A stretch of 64,000 nt of DNA from contig NC_040025.1 of NCBI RefSeq assembly GCF_000972845.2, positions 18,779,399 to 18,843,398 of the forward strand. The letters are read 5' to 3'. Under the pieces are notes generated by a model that saw nothing but the letters and a program-made list of their open reading frames with translations, was not told where the DNA came from and searched no databases. How positions within the stretch are numbered: the first letter of the stretch is position 1; each line of letters starts with the position of its first letter. Made by a program: the position numbers and the translations under genes. This document shows, one piece after another, positions 12,921 to 25,200 of this stretch. The DNA comes from Larimichthys crocea. Lineage: Eukaryota; Chordata; Actinopteri; Sciaenidae.

Positions 12921-13027
12921 AGGGTGGTGGGTGTATGACGAAGGGTGGAGGGTGTATGTATGCGTGCGTTTTGGGGGTGGGGATGTATGTGAATGTGAGG
13001 GTGGAAAAGGAGGGTGGGGGGGGGGGG
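12921..13027. promoter_or_regulatory. G-rich / CACCC-box tract upstream of cort
   Basis: About 107 bp on the plus strand carry many G-tracts, repeated GGGTGG/GGAGGGTG units, and a run of 12 G at 13016-13027. On the gene strand these read as CACCC-type boxes that could recruit Sp/KLF factors. The plus strand could also fold into G-quadruplexes. Both roles are inferred from composition. Confidence 0.4.
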
Positions 13028-13031
13028 AAGG

Positions 13032-13595
13032 GTTCAGGACAGAACAAATGGAACCGTTCAACAGTTAACCTTTTTGACAAATTGTAAGGTTGTTGCGTTC
13101 ATGTGATTCACCAGAGGGAACATCTGCAGCAGACGACGACGTCATTGGGCTAAAACCAGGTTCTGACATCAACATGTAACTAATGTATTGACACTTATTT
13201 TAGACAGCCTCATACAAGACCTCTCTCTCAGACAATTCCCCAACTCATCAACTGTGATATCACCGGATGTAGTGTTGACCATCCTAACACTCATGATCTT
13301 ATAGGAACAATCAAAAAGAAACATAGACGGACAACAAGTGGACTTATTATTGATTAGTGTTTCACACTGTTCTTCTGGCAACATCTGATTCCCATCACAG
13401 TGCTCCTGTGTGCCTCTCTGACACCTGCAGATTACAATTGAACTGTCTGACACTCACCATGACTTGAGGAAGTGTCTTCGGGGAATGCACAACACCAATC
13501 GAGTAGAGAAGAAGAAGTTGTTAAAAAAAAAAGAAGAAGAACCAATTCTTCCTCAGCAGTTTATTGCAAGATGTTCAGGACAGAACAAATGGAAC
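13032..13595. repeat. 23-bp direct repeat pair bounding about 518 bp
   Basis: The same 23 bases (core TCAGGACAGAACAAATGGAA) occur at 13032-13054 and at 13573-13595, in the same orientation, with unrelated flanks. Confidence 0.85.
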
Positions 13596-16500
13596 TGATG
13601 GTGTACTTTAGTTTAGACAGCCATGGGGAATTTGGTAGATTAAACTAGATTAGATTTTAATTTGCCTGTCTGAATTCAAAACAATAATTGGATTTTGTTT
13701 CAAGATAAATACTGTTGGCAGGTTTATGGAATAGACTGATGGGGAAAAATGTATGAGAATGTGTTTTTGTAAAAAGCTGTTTAACTTAATTTTAACTGGA
13801 TTTGCAAAAAACAAAAAAGAAAAAAAAAAGAAAAAAGTCATATTAATGTCTGGAATCTCATTAAATGGGTAACAAGCACAGTGAAAATACAATATATTCC
13901 AGTCAAATGCATTATAGTATGTAGGTGTAGTTCAATTAAATTCACAGTATAAGCTAAGCTGTTTGGATTCAACTTGTGAAAAATTGTTTTCCAGTGCATT
14001 TAACATGAGTAAATTACTCTTTTTTCCCCAGCCAAGTCTTTTCTACACACTTGTCTTTGGAGCTTTGCCGTGGACAGTGTTTATATTATTCATGTAATAT
14101 TAATTGAAAATATTAATGAAGCAGAATACATTACAAGTTTTGTTTTTCTTTATTCTTTATACAACAACGATTGGGATGCATTTGCTGGGCATGATATGGA
14201 AGCTATACAAAAACACATTTCAAGTTTTACACTTCAAAGAATCATTTATGTGTCTTCTTCCCCAATATGTTTTTCAACAGACATAAAATTATACCGTACA
14301 AAGACATACAATTTAGACATAATGAAAACCACAGAACAAGAACAAACACAAAAAACACAAACAAAAAGCAAAAGCAGTAATCTTACTATATTAGTTTTAT
14401 TAGTTACCCTAATGCTTGAAATATTACTCTTAACAATTCCTATTGCTAATTGCTAACACCTCAAGAGCACACACAGCGATGGTAGTTTTTCATACCATGC
14501 TAAAATATGAAGGGACTTCGTCTAACCATTTTTCTAAAATTGTAAGATGTGCAGCATACACACTAAAGTATCTGTACCTATATTTATAATCATAATTCCT
14601 GGATAACATGATATGGATTTAGTAGTCTGTCAATGCCAAATACTGACAGCCAAAAAATAAATAAATCAGTTCACAAACAAAGGAGATGATTATATAAAGC
14701 ACTGCTTTTTTCCCCCTTTAAGACATAATGGAGAGGACATATGGTCACATTTACATTGGATATCTCATATATTTCTAAATATTGTGGCCTTTGCAGGGAG
14801 TTAAATAACATCACTAAATAGTTCACAGCTTAAAAAGGTAAACGATTTGTGTAAACGTCTTCTAAATGACTGCATAATCCAATTACTGGTCAACAGTATA
14901 TGAGGCAAACTTCTCACCAGAAGTGATTATGGAGAGTTGATTACAGCATGCAACATTTTGTTCTCTTGAGAGGAAATTGTTAGAATTAGCTGTAGAAGTA
15001 GCTGAGAAAGTGCCCTCAGCGTCCAGGACATATAGCTGAAATATCACAATCAACTTTAGTGTTGTGACGTCTTCAGATGGTGCTAACGGCAAGGAACATA
15101 CAGTACTTATATTCCAGTTGGCCTTGGTTGATATGTTCAAATGGATTTGTTGTGCTTTCAAAAGAGTGTTTGAGGTATTTTCTTCATACACTGCGGATGT
15201 GAAAAAGGCCTGGAGCCAATCCAAAGATTAGCGGACTGTTGAAACAGCTATATATTGGCAATTCAGTGTGTTTGAAGAATCTACAATTGGCCTCCTTAAA
15301 AGTATCTGCAGTCCAACCTGCAAGAGAGTTCAAACAATGAATAACATGAGCATGACAACCGGTATAGGTGCTTCAAGATCCTACTAATGTGTGTGAAAGA
15401 CCTTTTCACTACATGTACTTAATTAACAGTCTCCAGCACCACCTCAACCTCTCTACAAGGAGTCACAAAGGAACACTGACTCACAGATTAACTGAGGATG
15501 TTTTGATTAGTGTTATCAATTAAACAGGTTAATCTTAACATGTCGGGTAAGAAAACATTTAACAAAAGACAAAGTGATGCACTGGAGTTCATATGTTCTT
15601 ATTAGTTATTAATAAAAAGCATAAACATCAGATTTAATATGGGCAGCTAAGAATGCTGCCACCGTCACACACTATAAAGTCAATATGACAGTAATTGACT
15701 GCATTGTTGCAGGTTGGTCACATTTTAATAGAAAACCCGTGACGACTGAGGTCTTACACAACAAGAACTACAGTTGATGCAACTTAAGGCAACAACGACA
15801 CTTCACATATCAAAACACTCACTGAACAACTTGATGGAGCCGAGGGACTTTACATTAAAATAAAAAAATAAACCCTTAAAAACAAAGATATACTTACTGA
15901 ATATGTATTTGGTGAATCAGAAGAGTATTATTTAAATGCATTTCTTTATACTTCTACACTGTTTAAAACCGGCTCATACATAGACAGATTAAAGGATGCC
16001 ATCTTGTGCCAGAATAAGAAACTGCATTTGGACCTCTCTTAGTACTACATTACCGTTTATACCACTACCTACAGCACCATGTTCATGGTTAACATTTACT
16101 GTGAGCAGCAGATGAAAGATCTCTTGAAACACATCACATATTAACCTGCATTTGGTTGGAAAATGATGTCGCAATAAACAAAGATTAGCTGAAAATTATA
16201 AGACAGGGTTTGAGGATAGAAACCTTGAACAAATGACTTCCTAACTGAAGTGGAAAAAAGTTGAATAGTTATCCTGCAATCAAATATCATATATACCTAT
16301 TAGAGATATTAAAACGTCAATTTAGAATTATTAACTAGAATGTAGTCCTGCACTTAGAAGTGGAACAGAGAAGCCAGAGTAAATCTGTTAGTGGCTGAAT
16401 GCACAAATCTCAAATAACAATTTTATGTTACCAATTTATTACAGTTCTTATAAAAACACAAATTCATTGTTCAGGTATGACACTATTTCTCAACAAAGGT

Positions 16501-16869
16501 TAAACGTGGATTTACAATTAACAGGTAGTAACTTAAGAGGTCGATACTGATTTAATGAATCAGCATACAGGCTTACTAGAGCACAGGTTTACTACCGATA
16601 GTCGATACCCAAGACAGCAAATTATAGTTGCATAATGAATTCACATTTTAAAGACATTTCTTGCATTGCAAATCTCCAATGCTATACTTGATTTTATTTT
16701 ATTTTTTAAACACCGTAACATTTAAGTTGTCCATATCATATTGATGGTAATAGCTGAGAATCAATTAAATTGAGTTGATGATGTTTGAAAGACAATTTTC
16801 TCAACTCCTTGAGACACTCGAGCTTTTCATCCTGGACAATCTGCCTGGTACACTATGATAGATACATTT
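13145..16869. other. Spacer between srm and cort
   Basis: AT-rich sequence with no recognisable exon. It contains simple A-rich and CA-rich tracts and one copy of a 23-bp direct repeat (13573-13595) shared with the cort upstream region. Part of the left end may be cort regulatory DNA. Confidence 0.5.
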
Positions 16870-16875
16870 TTTATT
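16870..16875 (-). terminator. Possible polyadenylation signal of srm
   Basis: The minus strand reads AATAAA about 590 nt past the srm stop. Further copies lie a little lower, around 16.69 kb and 16.43 kb, so the exact 3' end is uncertain. Confidence 0.45.
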
Positions 16876-17460
16876 TTCAACAATAAACAACCACTTTCAG
16901 GCACTAAAGGGTTAATGTGTAGAGGACACATTAGTATTCTGAATATACAGCCATGAATCATGTATTGTCCCATGAGCACAAACTGATACTAAACATTACA
17001 AGTAAAAGTACAGCAATACATTACATACACATACTCTATATAGTATGTATTATATTGCATAATGTATAGATGAATCTGATAAACAGTACAGTTGTAGAGT
17101 GAGGTCAGGTTTGATTGTGATGCTCTTCCCACAGTAAAAATGAAACCGCTCTTCACAAAAATGCCGATAAGACGATCAGAGTACGAATTAAAAACCAAAT
17201 ACATCTGAAAAATAAATAAACACAGAGAGCATGTAAGACTGGAAGGAAGGAAACAGTGGAACGAACACTTTCTCTGTAAAATTCAGCAAGTTCCCACCCA
17301 ACAATTATTAGCTGCCCCCCAACCAGTAAAATCTTCAGGAGGCTTGTCTCTTCAGTGGTGCCGAACTGCAGGGAGTATGTGAAGAAGCCGTAGAACAGGG
17401 TTGTTTATCTGTGGTCTGAAGGCCAGGTAATGGATGAACATGGTGGTCCGTTGGTGCTCG

Positions 17461-19309
<1,849 letters not shown>

Positions 19310-19473
19310 GTCAGCTTCCTACGGACACAAGTATCACTAACGTGTTTGGGAGTGTGGCGAGAGTAACTTACGACAAAGATCTGACACTTGGTGGTTCTCT
19401 GACAGATAAACTTGATGCCTCACTTCGTAGCGAATGGGAAGCTGCGGACGCCGCTGACTTGCCGCCGTGTGCT

Positions 19474-19643
19474 CCAATGGAGAGGCGGGATGTGCCGGTT
19501 CGTGTATAGTTTGTGTGAGTTCACACGGCGCCAGTGCCGCCCTGCAGCCGAGCGGCAGCAGCGTGGAGGCGCACACGGCTACCGGAAGACAGCTGCAGCC
19601 CACGTGAAGCCAAATCATTGCAGCGTGCTACTGCGCATGCGCA
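19474..19643 (-). promoter_or_regulatory. TATA-less, CpG-rich promoter of srm
   Basis: The CpG-rich block upstream of the srm ATG contains CCAAT (19474-19478), an ETS/GABP-type CCGGAAG (19582-19588) and the perfect palindrome TGCGCATGCGCA (19632-19643), which is the NRF1 consensus. No TATA box is visible. This combination is typical of housekeeping promoters. Where transcription starts is not visible. Confidence 0.6.
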
Positions 19644-19653
19644 AGGACGTGTC

Positions 19654-19996
19654 GATTAGATTAGAAACTCTTTATTCATTATCATTGTTACAGCAGCAGA
19701 GGAAAGTGTAGCACACACTACAGAATTAGAAAAAAGTAGAAAAGGCAAAAAAACAAAAAACAATAAAAAAAACACAATAAACACGAAAAACAATCATACC
19801 TCTGTACAATATATAACTTGCCGTATATATCTCTGTACAATATATTTTATTTTATCTTATTTGCTATTGCTTTTTTGATATTTTATTATGTATATTTTGC
19901 TTTATAGTATATTTTTATTCGTTGTTTTCACTTGTCACTTTGTGTAATGCTGCTGCTGCAATATAATTTCCCAGCTTGGGATAAATAAAGTATGTA

Positions 19997-20062
<66 letters not shown>
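19654..20062 (+). repeat. LINE-tail-like element ending in a (TATC)n microsatellite
   Basis: The right end reads GCTGCTGCTGCAATATAATT, then a TTGGGATAAATAAAG motif and a TATC array, as in the 3' tails of fish non-LTR elements. The left end, read on the minus strand, also shows CTGCTGCTG, AATAAAG and TCTAATCTAATC, so both ends look like outward-facing tails. No reverse transcriptase is present. Confidence 0.6.
19997..20062. repeat. (TATC)n microsatellite
   Basis: About 16 near-perfect copies of TATC at the end of the LINE-tail-like element. Confidence 0.95.
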
Positions 20063-20325
20063 ACCTTCAAAACAGACAAGTCCTGAGGATAAAAGTGGCA
20101 TGATATATGAAAAGAGTATTGTATTTTATTTTAAAGTGACCATAGTGTAAGAAATATTGCAAAGAAAGTGACCATGATACAAATAATAATATTATTGCAA
20201 GAGAAGCGGCCAATATAAATAATATTGGTCACTACTCTTGCAATAAGTAACTAAGTGGTAACTGTTTCTGAATTACAAACAAACAAAAAAATCCCATGTC
20301 CCCCTAAACCTTTTTAAACTTACAC

Positions 20326-21159
20326 TTAAAGGTCAAGTGTGTAACATTTAAGGGGTTATATTGGCAGAAATGGAATAGAATAAACATAACTATGTTTTCA
20401 TGTGTGTAGATTAACCTGAACATAAGAATTATTATGTTTTTATTAGCTTAGAACAGGGGTGTCCAAACTTCTTTTAAAGAGGGTCAGATTTGACAATGTG
20501 AAGATGCCCAGGGGCCAATACTAACTTTAAAAATGAACACAAACTGCACTGTTCTGATACTATTTTATTTTTATTATCACAATTATCTTTTATTTTTATT
20601 TTTTTTAAATGGCAATGTAACCAGATCTAAACCAATCAGGCATGAGCAAATCTAAAAACCAATTCTGCCTCTAAATTCTAAATAAATTGTATGGAATACG
20701 TTAAACTTGCATGAAGTTGATACAAATCTGAACCTCATGTTCATTTTAAATATGACTTATTATGAGTAATGCAAAGTCTGTTAACATTTAAGTTTAAAAC
20801 CTATCACTCTTGCTGTTGTTTTTCACAAGATCGTTCAGAAGTTAATGTTTCATGTCTAGTTACATAACACCAGCAGTCAATCTGACAGAAGCTGCGGGCT
20901 GCATGAAATCTGACCTGCCTTAGAATTAACCTTTTATATCTACACAGGTAATAGGTCCTCTTCTGCGGAGTCCGCCATGTTGAACCACAATGTTTCTACA
21001 ATAAACCCATTATGGACAATCCACACTGGCTCTAGATAGGACCTTTTCTGTTTTTTGAGAGTTTCACGGTCACAGGAGGATAAAGCGAGCGGTATTCAGT
21101 TAGGTGCTATCTGCAATTTCACAGCTAGATGCCACTAAATCCTACACACTGCACTTTTA
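20326..21159 (+). mobile_element. MITE-like element with inverted ends, split by a nested insertion
   Basis: The ends are inverted: AGGTCAAGTGTGTAAC at the left and CCTACACACTGCACTTTTA at the right. The interior (tccgccatgttgaaccacaa, gatgccactaaatcctacac) matches a fish repeat also found at 31481-31823. The element is interrupted at 20454-20917. A TTAA lies at the left edge, but the right edge reads TTTAC, so the target duplication is unclear. Confidence 0.7.
20454..20917 (+). mobile_element. hAT-like fragment nested in the MITE
   Basis: It begins CAGGGGTGTCCAAACTTC, typical of hAT-type ends in fish, and continues with a GGGTCAGATTTGAC-type stretch. It is flanked by GCTTAGAA (20446-20453) and CCTTAGAA (20918-20925), an 8-bp near-perfect target-site duplication. 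No matching terminal inverted repeat is seen at the right end, so that end may be degraded. It has no coding capacity. Confidence 0.6.
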
Positions 21160-21399
21160 CAAGACGCTGTCTGCGCACGCTCGCAGTGTTTAATGGTACA
21201 TGATTTTTTCACTTTGTTTTTAAACTACTTGTGTCATACAGTACCATTTTGAATATGCATGATCATATAGGAAGGAAAGAAGGAGCAGTACCACAGGTCC
21301 TTCATTCCAACAGCAGTCAGGCTCTTTAATACCAGCACAACTTGATTACTTTTTTTTATATTCATTATTTAGGAGTCATTTCTTATCCATCTTGTATAC

Positions 21400-21465
21400 G
21401 CGAGCTGCTGTGTCAAGTGAATTTCCCCTGTGTGGGATCATTAGTGTATCTTATCTTATCTTATA
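21400..21465 (+). repeat. LINE/SINE 3' tail with (TATCT)n
   Basis: It reads GAATTTCCCCTGTGTGGGAT followed by CATTAGTGTATC and TTATC repeats, the usual end of a fish non-LTR element. Only the tail is recognised. Confidence 0.5.
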
Positions 21466-22038
21466 CTACATAGCATGCCAGGATCAGTGTGCGTTCATAT
21501 AAAATGTGATGTAATTTTCTGGATTTTGTTTAGAATTAACAGAGCTAGTTGTCGATCAGAAACACTGAGTCGATGACTGGGAGAATACAGTATGTGCAAA
21601 GCTGCAGCAAAGTAAAGGTGTACTTATTTCAGTTACGAGTACATTAGTATCATGGACTTGGTGTTGTACCATCGTGCTAGCATCAACATGACTTGTAATA
21701 ATAATGATGTTAACAGTTCTAATGATAATTCACATTTTCACTTTAGAACACACCCATCATTGAGAGGAATCTCCAAATACTTCAGTTTGGGAAACTGTAT
21801 TCTACTGACACATTCACACAAAATGTATTTATTTTTTTGCCATCTTGCAAGTGTGGATATTCTCTTATTTACCCGCTAGCACTCCACCTTTATTATTTTT
21901 CCTATCACCTTAATACGAGTCTGAGAGTTGTGAAGAAAGGTCTGATAATGATACTGCTCCACCGCCAAACTGAAATATTTGTTTCGATTAAAAAAAAAGT
22001 AGCAAGAACAGAGAGAACCTTTTCCTCCAAAAATCGTC

Positions 22039-22044
22039 TTTAAT
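22039..22044 (-). terminator. Possible polyadenylation signal of exosc10
   Basis: The minus strand reads ATTAAA, a common variant signal, about 208 nt past the exosc10 stop. A canonical AATAAA lies further down at 21828-21833. Either could be used. Confidence 0.45.
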
Positions 22045-22251
22045 AATGAGGTCTGTGCATCAACATATTTACAAGGTAAACAGTTTCACAGATGAAAAAA
22101 AGAAAAACTTTTGAAATGTGTTAAATAGTGAGAATTTCACTGGAAATAAGGAAACATTGGGAATATTGTTTCTGCAAATCAAAAACAAAAAACAACAAGT
22201 AAGAAGTTTTAAAATAAAGACTGAAAAAAAAGCAAAGAGTGCAAAGAGAGT

Positions 22252-25200
22252 TTATCTTTTGGGCCAGTTATGCCGGAATCCTCTGCAGAGAATAAGAAAA
22301 GACAGAATAGTTAACACACTGGGATGTTTGCACAGGCAACAACAACAACAAGAAGAACAACAACAACAACTCTTCCACTCTATATTGTCAACTGTATGTT
22401 TACCTTTCAGATTTTCCAGCCAGGTATGACATGCTTTTACCTCCAGCTCCAAAATTGGATTTTTGTCCCTTGGGTGTTCTCTGGCGGACAAAAGATTTAA
22501 ATTTGTCAGGCACTAATAAAATCTATATTCTTCAATAAACATATCAATTAACAAACAAATACCTTTTTCCTAAAATCTTGGCCTTGTCGGTTTGGATCAA
22601 ACTGTGTGTTGTCCTTTGGTTTGGAGCCTGTAAAAGCAAGCACTGATTTTGTTATAAACATTAGGATTACACTGCTATTTGGATGTCTTAACTTATACAA
22701 TGTTTGTTCCTACTTATTACATGTCTTGAGGGCACTTCCCTTTATTGATGTTTTACTGAGACTGGCAGGGTAAGGTAAAGTTCAGGTTAATGTATAAATG
22801 GAGGGATTCCAGAACAGAACAATGGTCAGGGACAGGTTAGAGAGGTGACATCTAGATTGGGGATATACTGGCTACTGATTAGGGAATATGTTGAAGAAAA
22901 CCGTTTAGATGCTATATGTGCAAATTGTCTGTTAACAATTTTCAGGGGTTGAGACAGCCCATTTTAGGAAAATGTATAAGAACCAACTGTCAGAGCTCCT
23001 CAGGGAGCCTTTTTCTCTGTAACCCCTTTAGTGTGTTGCACTGTGAAACGCTCCTCTTGTACAAGAACAATAAATTCAACTTAAACTTTGAATCCAGTCC
23101 TCCTTTATTTAAAGTTTTTTTTTTTAATTCCTGTAACAGATTTCAATTCATTTTCATAATGTACAACAACTAACTGAATGTAAAGTCAGATTTTATTTCT
23201 CTGATGTGATAAAGAAAAACAAAACAAAACAATAACAAACAGTATGCATACCAGCAAAGACGTTGAGGTCTGATTGACTGTAGTCGAAGGGCTTGAAGCT
23301 GTCTTGGGCAGGTGGTTCGGTCTTCTGGGGTTTCTCTGCGGATTTCATCAGCTTCTTACTCGGTTTGGGAGTCGACTCTCCAACCTCACTGGCAACCCTC
23401 TCTCTTTTCTTTGCGCCGCCTTTCGCAGATTCCTAAAGAAATTGGTGAGCAACATAAAATTCTGGACAATACTCAGAATAAACATTGTAATAAACGTATT
23501 CTTAACTGTGTGTACTTGTGTCTGACAAGATAATGTGTTGAATGAGTATTCCAAGCTATGGGACAACATATGTGCAGTTTTGTTGAATAGGTCATCAAAC
23601 ACGTCTTTTTATTGACGACCATTAAATTGCATGAAAAATATACATCAAGGGAATCTTGAGGAATTAAAAGGGAATTATAAAGAGATGGAGTAACACATGC
23701 TACTACACCAGATGTATTTCTTTGTACCCCACTCAACAGTATTACACTGTATGGGCTGTTTATTGAAAGATTTATACTGCAGTGACCCACTTTTGCTGCC
23801 ATTTACAGTTTGAAATTTCACTTTGCTTCATGGTCTGCAACATTAAAATAGGATATCTCTGAAGATAAGAACAGAACGACAGAAAACCATTTAATCTTTA
23901 AACCTGTAGCAATCACTGCTACACTGCTCTTTCACCATACAAAATATGTCATCAGTCTTCAAGATGAGATTAAAATTACAGTTATCCAAACATGGCAAAG
24001 GCGAAGAGACCAGGAGGATGACAGAAGGAGCTGAGAACAGAAAAATAGAGTAACCAAGGAATAGAGTAAATCCCAGACTGACTTTTAGTCGTTGGTGAGA
24101 GATTTATCAAATGAAAGGCTGAAAGACAGACGCCAAGCTGGGCTTCTAGCTGTTGGACTAGTAAGTAATATGAGCTGGCTGTGTGATATTAGAAAAGTTG
24201 GTGATCACAAGTGGACATGTGGACAACAGTCCAACCGTAATATTACAAAAACGGGGGTGCTAAATCGCAAAAAAAAAAAGACATCAACTTTTTGTGATTC
24301 TGCTTCCATAAACCTGTTCCACGTATGCATTGGTTAAAAAGGCTTTACATTATATACCTAGATAAGTGACATAAGGTGTGAACGACAGCCTTTGTATCGC
24401 CTCACAGGAGGTTGTGCCTTCATAATTGCTTTGCAATTACAAACCTGCCAAATGAAGCTGGAAACTGAAAACAGCTTCACCATCCTTATTTATGAGTTTG
24501 AATAAAGATTTATTTACATCATTTGTTACAACTAATAATACCAATTTGCTTATGGTTGCACATGAAATATCTTGACACAGCATGTTTTCTTGTTTCTGAT
24601 TCATTTACCTGACTTTGACCTGAGAGCAGTTCATTGTTTTTTTCATGATTTACTGTCACCAGTGATGTTGGAGCACAGCACATACTCTTAAAGATATCAA
24701 TCATAATATCAGTACAGTAGAAGCTTTGGAGAACCACAAAGCTTTCTCTCAAACTGAAATTAGACAAGAAAACTGACAAGTTAGCCAGCAGAGCCAATAT
24801 TTGTGTGCAGTTGGCAGGTTGTCAAGTGTTAGTTTTCAAGTCCTGCTGCCAACACTTTCGACTATAATACATGCCACCAGCCAGTGCCAACATGCTTATT
24901 TGCTGGTGCCGTTTCAGCAGGAGGTGTCTTAAAACCAAGTTTTCACTTAAGTCATCATCACACAATGGATTACTGTTGTGTACAACACAGTAAAGCAGCA
25001 TGTTGTGCGTTGATGGCTGAAGGCTTACCCTGAGGGGCAGAAGGAGGGAAGCAGGGACAGAAGGGAGAACCAAATGGCAGTGACCGTTCCCTCTGTACTC
25101 TTGCGGTGTGGACACAAGATGAAGTACAGAGACTATTGTTGAACTGAGCATATAAACTAGAGAGGAAACACCATATGGTGGTAAGAGCACGTAATAGTAA

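Noticed and set aside
14070..14456. 128-codon plus-strand open frame between srm and cort
   Set aside because: AT-rich, repetitive QTQKTQTKSK-type composition, and no homology or promoter context.
19337..19711. Overlapping open frames on both strands at the srm promoter, suggesting a divergent gene
   Set aside because: They come from the CpG-rich promoter, have no homology I recognise, and one runs into the retroelement tail.
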